A DNA stretch of 64,000 bases from Sphingomicrobium astaxanthinifaciens (lineage in GTDB: Bacteria > Pseudomonadota > Alphaproteobacteria > Sphingomonadales > Sphingomonadaceae), in assembly GCF_022865105.1 (NCBI RefSeq), contig NZ_JAKNYM010000001.1, forward strand, positions 434,001 to 498,000, in the 5' to 3' direction. The position numbers and the translations under genes are program-made. Below, piece after piece: positions 53,891 to 62,513 of the stretch. The notes under the pieces were generated by a model, which saw only the letters and a program-made list of their open reading frames with translations, was not told the origin of the DNA and searched no databases. Each line of letters begins with the position of its first letter. Within the stretch, counting starts at the first letter, position 1.

Positions 53891-55951
53891 TTATTCGCCC
53901 GCCTGCCCGGTTTCGGGCGCGGTCCAGCGGTCCATCCAGTCGTGCACCTCATGGTGCCAGCGGATCGAATTCTCGCCGTTGAGCACCCAGTGGTTCTCTT
54001 CGGGGAAGACGAGGAGACGCGAGGGAATGCCGCGCTCCTGCAGCGCGGTGAAGGCGCCCAGACCCTGCGTATAGGGCACGCGGAAGTCCTTCAGCCCGAG
54101 CACGACGAGCATCGGCGTCTGCCAATTCTCGACATAGTTGACCGGGTTCCAGCGCTCGTAGGTTTCAGCTGCCTCGGCGTAGCTCCCGCCCATGTCCCAG
54201 CGCGGGAACCACAATTCCTCGGTCGCATAGTAGAAGCTGCGCATGTCGAGGAGGCCGTTGTGGTTGATCAGGCAGTCGAACCGGTCCGACCAATTGCCCG
54301 CGATCCAGTTCATCATGTAGCCGCCATAGCTGGCGCCGAGCGCGCAGATGCGATCGCCCGCGAGCTGCGCGTCCTGCTCGAGCGCATGCGAGAGGCCCAG
54401 CTGCAGGTCCTCGAGCGGCTTGCCGCCCCAGTCCTGGTTGATGCTGTCGACGAAATCCTGCCCGTAACCGGTCGAACCATGGAAATCGATCGAGACGACC
54501 GCATAGCGCCCGGCGCTCAGCGCGCGCGGGTTCCAGCGGGTCGACCAGCTGTTGCCGAAGCTGCCCTGCGGACCGCCATGCACGACGAAGGCGATCGGCA
54601 GCTCTTCCTCGACATTGCCCGGCTTCAGCGAAAAGCCCCAGACGGTATCGCCGCCCGCGCCCTCGAAGCTGAATTTCTCCCACGACACCGGGTCGAACTC
54701 GGCCAGCAGCTCGCGGTTGAAATGGGTCCGCTGCTCGATCTCGCCATCATCGAGCAGATAGACCTCGTTGGGGGCGGCGAGGTCGTTCATCGTGAAGAGG
54801 ACATCCCCCCCTGCGAGCGGCGTCACGCCCCCCGCGCTGCCCTCGCCGGTCAGCCGCTCGCGCGCGCCCGACGCCAGATCGACGCGATAGATCGGGCGTT
54901 CCATCACCTCGCCGACGGTCACATAGAGGCTGTCGCCCTCGGGCGCCCAGGCAATCGAACCGATGCTGACGTCCCAGCCGGGCGAGACCTCGCGGGTGTC
55001 GCCGCTCGCCAGATCGCGCACCATCAGCCGCAGCCGGTCGCTTTCGTAGTCGGGGCGTTCCATCGCGACATAGGCAAGGTGGCGCCCGTCGGGCGACAGC
55101 ACCGGTTGCGCGTCATAGGCGCCATTGGCCTCCGTCAGGTTGACCGGCGCGGTGCTGGCATCGACCGGTGCGGCATAGATGTCGAGATTGGTCGTGGTCG
55201 GCTCTTCGGGGCCGCCCGCGCGCTGCGCGAAATAGACGATGCCCTCATTCGACACCGACACCTGCTCCGACCCGCCGAAGGGCTTGTAGGGGGTGTTGCC
55301 GGTCAGCGCGGCGCTGATCGGCGCCCCCGTGCCCAGCGCCTGACCATCGACGACCTGGAAGCCGTAGAGCTGCGCCTTCTCGCCGGGGGTGAGCCACGTG
55401 TCCCAATGCCGCACGAAAATCTCGTCATAGGCCTTGGCGTTGCCGATCGCCTCGACCGCCTCGACATTGGCGCAGACAAGATCCTCGCAGCCAAGATCGC
55501 GCGTGGCGAGCACGACCATCTTGCTGGCATCGCCCGATAGCACGAAGTCGTCGATCGCGCCCGCTGCGAGGTCGGTCACCGCCATCGGCTCGGTCGAGTC
55601 CCACGCCACGCGATAGACCTGGTCGCTGCCCGACTTGGAGGAAACGAACCAGATCATCCCGTCGCCGCCGAAGCGCGCCCCGCGCGGGCTCCAATCGTCA
55701 AGGCTGAGCCAGAGCGCGGGCACCGTGACGTCGCTGGCGAGGCCGTGCAGCGCATAATGGGTGCTGCGCCCCGACAGGTCGTCCTTGGCGACCGAAACGG
55801 GAATGAGCGCGATGCGCCCGTCGGGCGAGACCGAGGGCCCGCCGACGCGGTGCAGCTTGACGAGGTCTTCGGCGGTCATCGGACGCGCGGCGGCAAGCGC
55901 GGGCGCGGCGAGAACGGTGGCGAGCGCGGTCAGCGCGAGAGTCGTTTTCAT
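53891..55951 (-). CDS. Secreted S9-family peptidase (prolyl-oligopeptidase/DPP type)
   Basis: A 686-residue exported serine peptidase. Signal peptide 1-21 (LAAPALA). A beta-propeller with SPDG repeats (GPSVSPDGRIAL, QPVLSPDGRHLAYV), then an alpha/beta hydrolase domain: Ser in GASYGGYMM, Asp in LGLKDFRVPYTQG, His in EENHWVLN. The ATG is 55949-55951. It cuts short peptides in the periplasm. It sits between popZ and valS. Confidence 0.93.
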   Translation of the reverse strand: MKTTLALTALATVLAAPALAAARPMTAEDLVKLHRVGGPSVSPDGRIALIPVSVAKDDLSGRSTHYALHGLASDVTVPALWLSLDDWSPRGARFGGDGMIWFVSSKSGSDQVYRVAWDSTEPMAVTDLAAGAIDDFVLSGDASKMVVLATRDLGCEDLVCANVEAVEAIGNAKAYDEIFVRHWDTWLTPGEKAQLYGFQVVDGQALGTGAPISAALTGNTPYKPFGGSEQVSVSNEGIVYFAQRAGGPEEPTTTNLDIYAAPVDASTAPVNLTEANGAYDAQPVLSPDGRHLAYVAMERPDYESDRLRLMVRDLASGDTREVSPGWDVSIGSIAWAPEGDSLYVTVGEVMERPIYRVDLASGARERLTGEGSAGGVTPLAGGDVLFTMNDLAAPNEVYLLDDGEIEQRTHFNRELLAEFDPVSWEKFSFEGAGGDTVWGFSLKPGNVEEELPIAFVVHGGPQGSFGNSWSTRWNPRALSAGRYAVVSIDFHGSTGYGQDFVDSINQDWGGKPLEDLQLGLSHALEQDAQLAGDRICALGASYGGYMMNWIAGNWSDRFDCLINHNGLLDMRSFYYATEELWFPRWDMGGSYAEAAETYERWNPVNYVENWQTPMLVVLGLKDFRVPYTQGLGAFTALQERGIPSRLLVFPEENHWVLNGENSIRWHHEVHDWMDRWTAPETGQAGE

Positions 55952-56061
55952 GCGCGCGAAGCTAGCGCCGCCTGCGGTTTGCGCAAGCCGGCCCGCTCGC
56001 GGAACGGGAAACGGCAACGAACGCGGAAAAAGGAACCCGCAGGCCGGACCGGGTCCGGTCG

Positions 56062-56508
56062 CTAGAGCTTGCGACCGGTGATGCGGCTGATCTCGCGGCG
56101 CACATGCTCGTCGACAATGCCGGGCAGCCGCTCGTCGAGCCATTGCTTGAGCATCGGCCGCAGCATGTCGCGGACCACTTCCTCGAGCGGATTGACGTTG
56201 GCGCCCGGCGGTGCGTTCGCCGCCACGTTCGCCAGTTCCTCGAGGCGCGAGCGCGTCGAGCCCGCGGCGTCCTCGGCCATCAGATTGGCGGCCTCGGCGG
56301 GCGGCGCTGCGGGATCGTGCCCCGCGCCGGCGGGCGCCTCCGCATTCGAAAGGTCGAGAACGTCGTCCTCTTCCTCGGGTTCGGCCGCGAGCGTCACCGC
56401 GCGCTTGGCGCGCCGTTCCTGCGGTTCGCGCGGGGCGTCTTCCTCCGCGATCACCTTCTTGATCGAGGCGAGAATGTCTTCCATCGAGGGCTCGTTAGGT
56501 CCTGCCAT
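56062..56508 (-). CDS. popZ: PopZ-like polar organizing protein (DUF2497)
   Basis: A 148-residue protein with the two PopZ modules: the N-terminal binding helix EPSMEDILASIKKVIAEED and the C-terminal oligomerisation helices (EEVVRDMLRPMLKQWLDERL, then HVRREISRITGRKL), joined by an acidic Pro/Ala-rich disordered linker. PopZ condenses at the cell pole and anchors the ParB/parS complex. It lies 18 bases after tolC in an operon order I recall as common in sphingomonads. Confidence 0.92.
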   Translation of the reverse strand: MAGPNEPSMEDILASIKKVIAEEDAPREPQERRAKRAVTLAAEPEEEDDVLDLSNAEAPAGAGHDPAAPPAEAANLMAEDAAGSTRSRLEELANVAANAPPGANVNPLEEVVRDMLRPMLKQWLDERLPGIVDEHVRREISRITGRKL

Positions 56509-56526
56509 ACCCGCCCTCTTTACCGA

Positions 56527-57987
56527 TTATTGACGCTCTGTCACGCTTTGCGGACGCTCCTCGGGGGTCGCGGTGCTGGTCGCGACCGGGCCGTCGAGGT
56601 CGCGATCGCCCCAGTCGGTCCAGCGCCCGGCCACCTCGCGATAGGCGCCGACCGGGTCGTAGAGCGCGCCCCCGTCGAGCTGGAGGTCGTCGGCCTCGGC
56701 CTGTCCCATCGCGTTGAGCAGGCGGAAGCCCGCGACATAGGCATCGCGCTCGGCGGTCACCAGGTCGACCCGCGCGTTGAGCAGCTCCTGCTCGGCATCG
56801 AGCACGAACAGCACCGAGCGGGTCCCGATTGAATTTTCGAGGCGCGCGCCTTCGAGCGCGAGTTCGTTGGCCTCGACTGCGACCTGGTTGGCCTCGATCG
56901 CCCGCTGCGCGGCTTCATAGGCGGCAAAGGCCGAGCGCGCCTCGGCGATCACCGCGCGTTCGGCGGCGACGAGCAGTTCGAGCCGCTGCGCCGCGAAGGC
57001 CTGCGCCTGCGCCACGCGCGCGGCGGGTGCGCCGCCCTGATAGAGCGGGATGCGCGAGGTCAGCCCGACGCTGGTCACCGACCCGTCGTTGGGGAAGGGC
57101 GAGCCGAACACATCTTCGCCGGCATTGCCGAGCGCGTTGACATAGGTCCCCGAGCCCACCGCCGACAGCGTCGGCAGCCGCGCCGCGCGCGCCACGCGCA
57201 CGTCGAAACCCGCGGCCTGCGCCAGCTCGCGCGCGGCCTCGAGGTCGGCATTGTCCACGAGCGCGATGCGCACCGCCTGCTCGGGGGTCTCGGGCAGCGG
57301 CGGCAGCGGCGGCGGCGGGGCGAGTTCGCCCGGGTCATCGCCTATCACCTGGCGGTAGATTTCCTCCGCCGCGGCGAGCTGCCCAACCGCGCCAGCGAGC
57401 CGCGACTGGGCCAGCTGGAGCCGCGCCTGCGACTGCGCCACGTCGGTCCGGGTAAGGTCGCCGATCTCGAAACGATCCTCGGTGGCCTCGAGGTTGGTGG
57501 TGAGGACCTCCACCTGGTTGGCGCTCAGATCGACCACGGCGCGCGCGCGGATCACGTCCATGTACGCGGCGACGGCCTGCGTGAACACATCGCCCTCGAC
57601 CGCGCGCAGCGTGGCGCGCCCCGCCTCGACGCGGGCCTTGGCGGCGCGGATGTCATTCTTCACCCGGCCGCCCTGGAACAGCGGCAGGCTGAGGTCGGCG
57701 CCGACCGAGAGATTGAAATCCTGCGCCTGAGAGCCGAGCGCGCCGCGGCGCGACAGTTCGCGATCGAGCCCGGCGATCGCGCTCAGGGTGGGGCGGCTGC
57801 CTGCACGCGCCAGCGCCACGCCTGCGTCGGTGCCGCGCAGCGCCTCGCGCTGGGCGGTCAGCGTCGGGTTGGTGCGATAGGCGTCGACCAGCGCTTCGCT
57901 CAGCGACTCCCGATCCTGCGCCGAGGCGGCGGCAGGACAGGCGATGGCGACCAGCGCCGCTCCAAAAGCAAGAAACCCGACGCGCAT
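56527..57987 (-). CDS. TolC-family outer-membrane channel protein
   Basis: A 486-residue TolC, the outer-membrane exit duct for type I secretion and drug efflux. Signal peptide (AAASAQ), duplicated OEP domains (EALVDAYRTNPTL, SVGADLSLPLFQGGRVKND and AAQAFAAQRLELLV), and ENSIGTRSVLFVLDAEQELLNARVDLV near the C-terminus. ATG 57985-57987 has GGAGG at normal spacing; GTG two codons earlier is weaker. Follows a PCMT-like gene and precedes popZ. Confidence 0.93.
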   Translation of the reverse strand: MRVGFLAFGAALVAIACPAAASAQDRESLSEALVDAYRTNPTLTAQREALRGTDAGVALARAGSRPTLSAIAGLDRELSRRGALGSQAQDFNLSVGADLSLPLFQGGRVKNDIRAAKARVEAGRATLRAVEGDVFTQAVAAYMDVIRARAVVDLSANQVEVLTTNLEATEDRFEIGDLTRTDVAQSQARLQLAQSRLAGAVGQLAAAEEIYRQVIGDDPGELAPPPPLPPLPETPEQAVRIALVDNADLEAARELAQAAGFDVRVARAARLPTLSAVGSGTYVNALGNAGEDVFGSPFPNDGSVTSVGLTSRIPLYQGGAPAARVAQAQAFAAQRLELLVAAERAVIAEARSAFAAYEAAQRAIEANQVAVEANELALEGARLENSIGTRSVLFVLDAEQELLNARVDLVTAERDAYVAGFRLLNAMGQAEADDLQLDGGALYDPVGAYREVAGRWTDWGDRDLDGPVATSTATPEERPQSVTERQ

Positions 57988-58010
57988 CGACACCTCCCCT
58001 GTTTGCTGGT

Positions 58011-58658
58011 CTAGAACTGGAACGACTTGGGTCGCTCGAAGCAGGCGAGACGCGGCACCTGCGCATCCGCGAAGCTGCGGAAGGCGATCTCGTCGCCGAC
58101 CCGCGAGCCGATCGCGAGCCGGCTCACGCCATCGACCATCACCGGGGCGGCGACCCGGCCGTGCGGCGCAAGCTGAGCGGTCAGCGCCTCGCCGAGCTGT
58201 TCGATCGCGCCGACGACGAGAATGAGATCGTAGGGTGCGAGTTCGGCGACCCCCTGGTCGAGCGCACCGCTGCGCACGGTCACGCCGTCGCTCACGGGCT
58301 CCTCGCCAGCCGCGCTGTCGAGCGCCACCGCGTCGAGCCCCATTTCGGTCAGCAGCGCGGCCGCATAGGCTGCCACCGGACCGACCACCAACGCCCGCTC
58401 GCCCGGCTTGGGGGCGGCATGATCGATCAGCTGCGCCAGCGGGGTCGGCGCCATGGCGAAGCGCCCCCCGCCAAGGTCGATCGACCGGTCGCGATAGGCG
58501 ACGGCGCGACGCGCTTCGGGCAGATAGTGCTCGCGGCGAACGTCGCCGATCGCGTCGAGCAACAGCTTGTCCACCACCCCATTGGGACGAAGCTGGCTAT
58601 CGATCATCGCCTGCCGGGCGGCATCCATGTCATCATGGTCGATCACGGTCGCACTCAC
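58011..58658 (-). CDS. Degenerate protein-L-isoaspartate methyltransferase-like protein
   Basis: A 215-residue PCMT relative. The N-terminus MIDSQLRPNGVVDKLLLDAI matches the family, and the fold continues, but the SAM loop reads ALVVGPVAAYAAAL instead of a GxGxG loop, and the acceptor motif is replaced by PTPLAQLIDHA. So methyltransfer is doubtful; a true pcm exists at 35579. The GTG start at 58658 is taken; ATG at 58628 is possible. It heads the tolC-popZ set. Confidence 0.8.
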   Translation of the reverse strand: MSATVIDHDDMDAARQAMIDSQLRPNGVVDKLLLDAIGDVRREHYLPEARRAVAYRDRSIDLGGGRFAMAPTPLAQLIDHAAPKPGERALVVGPVAAYAAALLTEMGLDAVALDSAAGEEPVSDGVTVRSGALDQGVAELAPYDLILVVGAIEQLGEALTAQLAPHGRVAAPVMVDGVSRLAIGSRVGDEIAFRSFADAQVPRLACFERPKSFQF

Positions 58659-58756
58659 TGTCTCATCATCCTAATACAGCCATATCCTTCCCGCTCTCTA
58701 GTCGCAATGCGTCCAAACGCCAAGCCGCGGTGCGGTCGTTCGTCGAAAGATCGGCG

Positions 58757-58785
58757 TTGACAAGCCGCCCGCGCCTACGCCAATG
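58757..58785 (+). promoter_or_regulatory. Possible tRNA-Cys promoter
   Basis: A consensus -35 TTGACA (58757-58762) with a weak -10 (CCAATG) 17 bases on, 18 bases before the mature tRNA. The -10 is poor. Confidence 0.35.
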
Positions 58786-58803
58786 GACGCCTTCACCACG
58801 CGA

Positions 58804-58877
58804 GGTCCGATGGCGGAGTGGTGACGCAGCGGACTGCAAATCCGTGTACGCCGGTTCGATTCCGGCTCGGACCTCCA
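58804..58877 (+). tRNA. tRNA-Cys (anticodon GCA)
   Basis: A 74-base cloverleaf: acceptor GGTCCGA/TCGGACC, discriminator T (the tRNA-Cys identity base), anticodon loop CTGCAAA giving GCA, T-loop TTCGATT, encoded CCA. Confidence 0.96.
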
Positions 58878-59158
58878 CTTCCCTCGCAGCCGGCCGACCC
58901 CCGCCCCGGGGGCAGGCAGCGACCGATCGATCCGTCCCCCGCCCACGCGGCCGGGCGGCGTGCGATCGATCGAGAGCGCGGCCAGATCGCGGTTGATCGA
59001 AATGGGTCCCCCCCCCCCCCTCGTTGGTTGCGGCGCGAGGCTAGCATAGTCCGGCCCCGATTCCTAACCTGCATCAAGATACGGGAGTCGGGAGGCGGGA
59101 GGCGGCACAATGTGCCCGCGCGCCCGCCCCCTTCCGCTCGACGCCGACCGGCGAGGCG
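58878..59158. other. 281-base gap after tRNA-Cys
   Basis: Holds GATCGATC-type short repeats (58924-58931 and 58964-58971) and a 13-base C tract at 59008-59020. I see no gene and no clear terminator. Confidence 0.4.
59008..59020. repeat. 13-base poly-C tract
   Basis: A pure C13 homopolymer in a non-coding gap. Such tracts slip easily and are also error-prone in sequencing, so its length is uncertain. It is not in a coding frame or near a start. Confidence 0.8.
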
Positions 59159-60310
59159 CTACCGGTCCGCCACGCGCGCGGGCGCCTTGCCATCAAAGTC
59201 GTTGCAGCTGCGATCGCGTCCCGCCTCCTTGGCGGCATAGAGCAAGCGGTCGGCGCGGCGCATCGCCTGGTCGAGCGTCTCGCCCACGCGCCAGCGGGTC
59301 AGGCCAAGCGAGACGGTAATGCGGCTGGGCTGGTCGCTGCCGCGCGCCGTGGGTGAGGCCGCCTCGATCCGCGCCCGCAAGTCTTCACTGTACAGGCGCG
59401 CCTCGGCATCGCTGCCTGCCCCGTCGAGCACGACCGCGAATTCCTCGCCGCCAATGCGCGCGGCGATGGTCTCGGGATGGGCTTCGGCGAAGGCGTCGAG
59501 CGCCTTGCCCACCCGTTTAAGGACGCGGTCGCCGAACGCATGCCCGAAGCGGTCGTTGAGCGACTTGAAGTGATCGACGTCGACGAGGAGCATGTCGAGC
59601 CGCCGCCCGTCCTCGGCCCGCGCGGACGCCATGCCCTGCGCTTCCTGTTCGAAGCATCGCCGGTTGCGCAGCCCCGTGAGCTGGTCGTAATGCGCCAGCC
59701 GGTCGGCAATCTCGAGCGCCTCGGACAATTCGACATTGGCCTGGTGCAGCGACTGGGCGAGCATCGCATTGGCGGCAAAGCTGGCGGCGAGGTGCTGATG
59801 CTGCGATTCCAGATTGAGCGCGAACAGGAAGATGATGACGATGCCGAGCGTGGCGATGAGCAGCGGGAGCCAGCCGACGAGCGGCGCGAGACACACGAAA
59901 TAGGCGCCCGCGCTGAGGGCGAAGGGAATAGTGAAGTAGAGGATCGCCCGGCGTTCGCCGATGACCGTGTTGATCGCGCTGGCGACGCCCAGCAGGACAA
60001 TCGAGAACAGGCCCTGGGCACCGAGCGACCCGACTTCCGACGCGGGCACTGCCCAGAGCAGCAGCGACCAGCTGAAGCCCGCCAGCGCGGCACCCCGGAC
60101 CCACCGCGCCATCGGCTTTTGATAGTCGTCGCCGGCCTCGAGCGCGGCACGCAGTTTGACGCCGAGGACGTAGTTGGTCAGGAGCGCCGCCACCCGGGCG
60201 AGGATCGCGAGCCCGAGCAAGGGGCCGTAATGCACCGCGGTCGCCACCGCCGCCGCCAGCGCGAGCGCGGCGACGTTGATCTTGAGCGAGCCCAGCGCGC
60301 GCATCGTCAT
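59159..60310 (-). CDS. Membrane diguanylate cyclase
   Basis: A 383-residue cyclic-di-GMP synthase: about five to six membrane helices (20-165), a coiled linker (QANVELSEALEIADRLAHYD), and a GGDEF domain with intact RIGGEEFAVVL. No RxxD inhibitory site is seen just before it. ATG at 60308-60310 (MTMRALG) is my choice; a TTG start at 60382 would add 24 hydrophilic residues. With the EAL protein at 27611 it gives the window two c-di-GMP proteins. Confidence 0.88.
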   Translation of the reverse strand: MTMRALGSLKINVAALALAAAVATAVHYGPLLGLAILARVAALLTNYVLGVKLRAALEAGDDYQKPMARWVRGAALAGFSWSLLLWAVPASEVGSLGAQGLFSIVLLGVASAINTVIGERRAILYFTIPFALSAGAYFVCLAPLVGWLPLLIATLGIVIIFLFALNLESQHQHLAASFAANAMLAQSLHQANVELSEALEIADRLAHYDQLTGLRNRRCFEQEAQGMASARAEDGRRLDMLLVDVDHFKSLNDRFGHAFGDRVLKRVGKALDAFAEAHPETIAARIGGEEFAVVLDGAGSDAEARLYSEDLRARIEAASPTARGSDQPSRITVSLGLTRWRVGETLDQAMRRADRLLYAAKEAGRDRSCNDFDGKAPARVADR

Positions 60311-60515
60311 CGCCCGTACCAGCGCGCGGTCGGACTGCTGGCGGTGCGATTGTGGGCAATCTTGCAATGACGAGGGGATCAATGGTCAGCGCTCGGCGGG
60401 TGAAAAACCAATGCCTTTAAAGGGTTATGACCGGCAAGGGAAAGGCGAATTTGATCCAAACCCGTGCTAACGACATGATTGAGCCGCCGCGGCAGCGCTG
60501 CTAGAGCCGGCGCCA

Positions 60516-60953
60516 ATGAAACAGCTGTTCCCGACCGGCATCGCCGCGCTTGCGCTTGCCGCTTGCTCCCCACCCGCCGCGCCCGAAATCCTTCTCGACG
60601 ACGGCTGGGCGCGCGCCTCCCTGCCCGGGCAGGGCAGCGCCGCGGCCTATCTCGCCATCGACAATCGGGGCCCGAGCGACGACCGGCTCGTCGCCGTGAC
60701 GAGCGAGCGCGGCAGCGCCAGCTTGCACCGCACCACGATCGATGGCGGCATGGCGCGGATGGTCCCGCTGGCCGAGGGGCTCGCGCTCCCGGCGGGCGAG
60801 CGCCATCCGCTCGAGCCGCAGCGCGACCATGTGATGCTGACGGACCTCGACGCGCCGCTGCGCGCCGGCGAGCGCTTCACCCTCACCCTGCAGTTCGAGA
60901 AAGCCGGCGCGCGCGAGATCGACATCCACGTCGTCGCGCCGGGCGAGCGCTGA
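60516..60953 (+). CDS. Copper chaperone PCu(A)C lipoprotein
   Basis: A 145-residue periplasmic chaperone. Lipobox LALAAC, then a cupredoxin-like fold with the Cu(I) ligands His and Met in SLHRTTIDGGMARM and His-x-Met in DHVMLTD. It delivers copper to the CuA or CuB site of cytochrome oxidase. Its TGA overlaps the SCO start (TGATG). Confidence 0.93.
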   Translation: MKQLFPTGIAALALAACSPPAAPEILLDDGWARASLPGQGSAAAYLAIDNRGPSDDRLVAVTSERGSASLHRTTIDGGMARMVPLAEGLALPAGERHPLEPQRDHVMLTDLDAPLRAGERFTLTLQFEKAGAREIDIHVVAPGER

Positions 60954-61555
60954 TGCGTCGGCTGCGCCTCCTCCTCTGGGCTGCCGTCGCGCTGGCCGCC
61001 ATCGGCTATGGCCTGCTCGCGCTGCGGGCGGGCGAAGACGCCCCGCGCAGCACCAGCCGCCCCGATCCCGACGCCGTCCTGTCGATCGGCGGGGACTTCA
61101 CCCTCGTCGATGCGGCGGGCGAGCCGTTCGAGAGCCGCCAACTCGCGGGGCGTCCGCATGCGGTCTTCTTCGGCTTCACCCATTGCCCCGACGTCTGCCC
61201 GACGACGCTTGCCCAGCTGGTGCGGCTGCGCGAGGCGCTCGGCGGCGAGGAGGCGTTCGAGATCCTGTTCATCAGTGTCGACCCCGAACGCGACGGCCCC
61301 GAGGAGGTCGGGCGCTATGCCGAATTGTTCGGAACCGACGTGATCGGGCTTACCGGCAGCCGGGCGCAGATCGAGACGGTCATGGAGCAGTTCGGCGTCG
61401 CCGCCATCCGTGCCCCGGGCGAGGGCGGCAGCTACCAGGTCGATCACACCGCCAATGTGTTCCTGATCGATGCCGACGGCGCGTTCCAGTCGACGATCAG
61501 CCCCGAGGAAAGCGCGGCGGCCGCGCGCGCCAAGCTCGAGCGACTGATCGGCTGA
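60953..61555 (+). CDS. SCO-family cytochrome oxidase assembly protein
   Basis: A 200-residue thioredoxin-fold copper protein with an N-terminal anchor (about 5-25). Copper ligands Cys-x3-Cys in THCPDVCPTTL and His in VDHTANVFLID are present. Works with PCu(A)C on the CuA centre. The ATG at 60953-60955 overlaps the previous stop by one base. Confidence 0.94.
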   Translation: MRRLRLLLWAAVALAAIGYGLLALRAGEDAPRSTSRPDPDAVLSIGGDFTLVDAAGEPFESRQLAGRPHAVFFGFTHCPDVCPTTLAQLVRLREALGGEEAFEILFISVDPERDGPEEVGRYAELFGTDVIGLTGSRAQIETVMEQFGVAAIRAPGEGGSYQVDHTANVFLIDADGAFQSTISPEESAAAARAKLERLIG

Positions 61556-61603
61556 ACGGCTGGTGCCGCGGTGGCCCGTACGCGCGCGCCGCGCGCGCCG
61601 GCG

Positions 61604-62476
61604 CTAGTCGGGGGTGCGGTCGATCAGCGCGGCCAGCGCGGCGATCGATTCGGGCTCGTCGAAGCTCGGCGCGTGCCCGACGTCGGGAACGTTGACGAGG
61701 TCGGCGTGGTCGAGATGGTCGAGCATCCGGCCCGCCACTTCCTGGCTGAACAGGTCGCTGCGCTCGCCGCGCAGGATCGTCACCGGCTTATCCTTGAGCG
61801 CATCGAGCAGGTGCCAGGCATCGAGCGGCGGCTGCGATGCGCCGGCGACCACATTGTCGGCAATGCGCCGATCGTAGCTCGAGGTCAGCCGCCCGCCCTC
61901 CTCGTGCATCATCCGCCGCGCAAAACGATCCCATTCGGGCTCGCCCCAGCGGGGGTAGATATGCCCCATCCCCGCGCGATAGAGCGCGGCCGCCTCGGCC
62001 CAGTCGGCCGCTTCGACCCCCTTGCCGACATAGGCCCGGATCCGGTCGAGACCGCTCTCGACCAGCTCGGGCCCGATGTCGTTGAGGAGCGCCGCGGCGA
62101 TGCGCTCGGGCTCTTCGTCGGCCAGCAGCATGGTGACGATGCCACCGAGCGACGTGCCGACGAAGATCGCATCGGCGATGCCCAGCTGGTCGAGCAGCTT
62201 GAGCAGGTCGGCGACATAGGTCGGCGGATGGTAGCGGGTCGGATCGGGATCATGGTCGGACAGCCCGCGCCCGCGAAAATCCACCGCGATGACGCGATGG
62301 CGCCCGGCGAAGGCGGCGGCGACCGGCTCGAAATCGCGCGCGTTGCGGGTGAGCCCGGGGAGACACAGGATCGGCGGCCCTTCGAGCGGGCCCTCATAAT
62401 CGCGATAGTGGAGCTTGAGGCCCTCCGGGCTGTTCCAATAGCGATCGCGGTACGTCGGACCTTTTTCCGCCAACAC
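61604..62476 (-). CDS. Alpha/beta hydrolase
   Basis: A 290-residue alpha/beta hydrolase. Oxyanion region CLPGLTRNARDF, nucleophile Ser in GTSLGGIV, catalytic His in VGHAPSFDEP; the Asp is likely near LRGERSDLF. Like many, its substrate is unknown. Starts with GTG at 62474-62476 (GGGGGAAGC upstream). Divergent from selO by 37 bases. Confidence 0.88.
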   Translation of the reverse strand: MLAEKGPTYRDRYWNSPEGLKLHYRDYEGPLEGPPILCLPGLTRNARDFEPVAAAFAGRHRVIAVDFRGRGLSDHDPDPTRYHPPTYVADLLKLLDQLGIADAIFVGTSLGGIVTMLLADEEPERIAAALLNDIGPELVESGLDRIRAYVGKGVEAADWAEAAALYRAGMGHIYPRWGEPEWDRFARRMMHEEGGRLTSSYDRRIADNVVAGASQPPLDAWHLLDALKDKPVTILRGERSDLFSQEVAGRMLDHLDHADLVNVPDVGHAPSFDEPESIAALAALIDRTPD

Positions 62477-62513
62477 GCTTCCCCCTTCTTCGCGGCTTCT
62501 CTATCGCCGGGCC

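Noticed and set aside
56044-56058. CCGGACC-G-GGTCCGG after popZ as a terminator
   Set aside because: A good stem but its nearest T-run on the minus strand is about 14 bases away; too uncertain to list.
61570-61605. Alternating GCGCGC run between sco and the hydrolase as a structured element
   Set aside because: Simple-sequence self-complementarity; no defined stem-loop or T-run.
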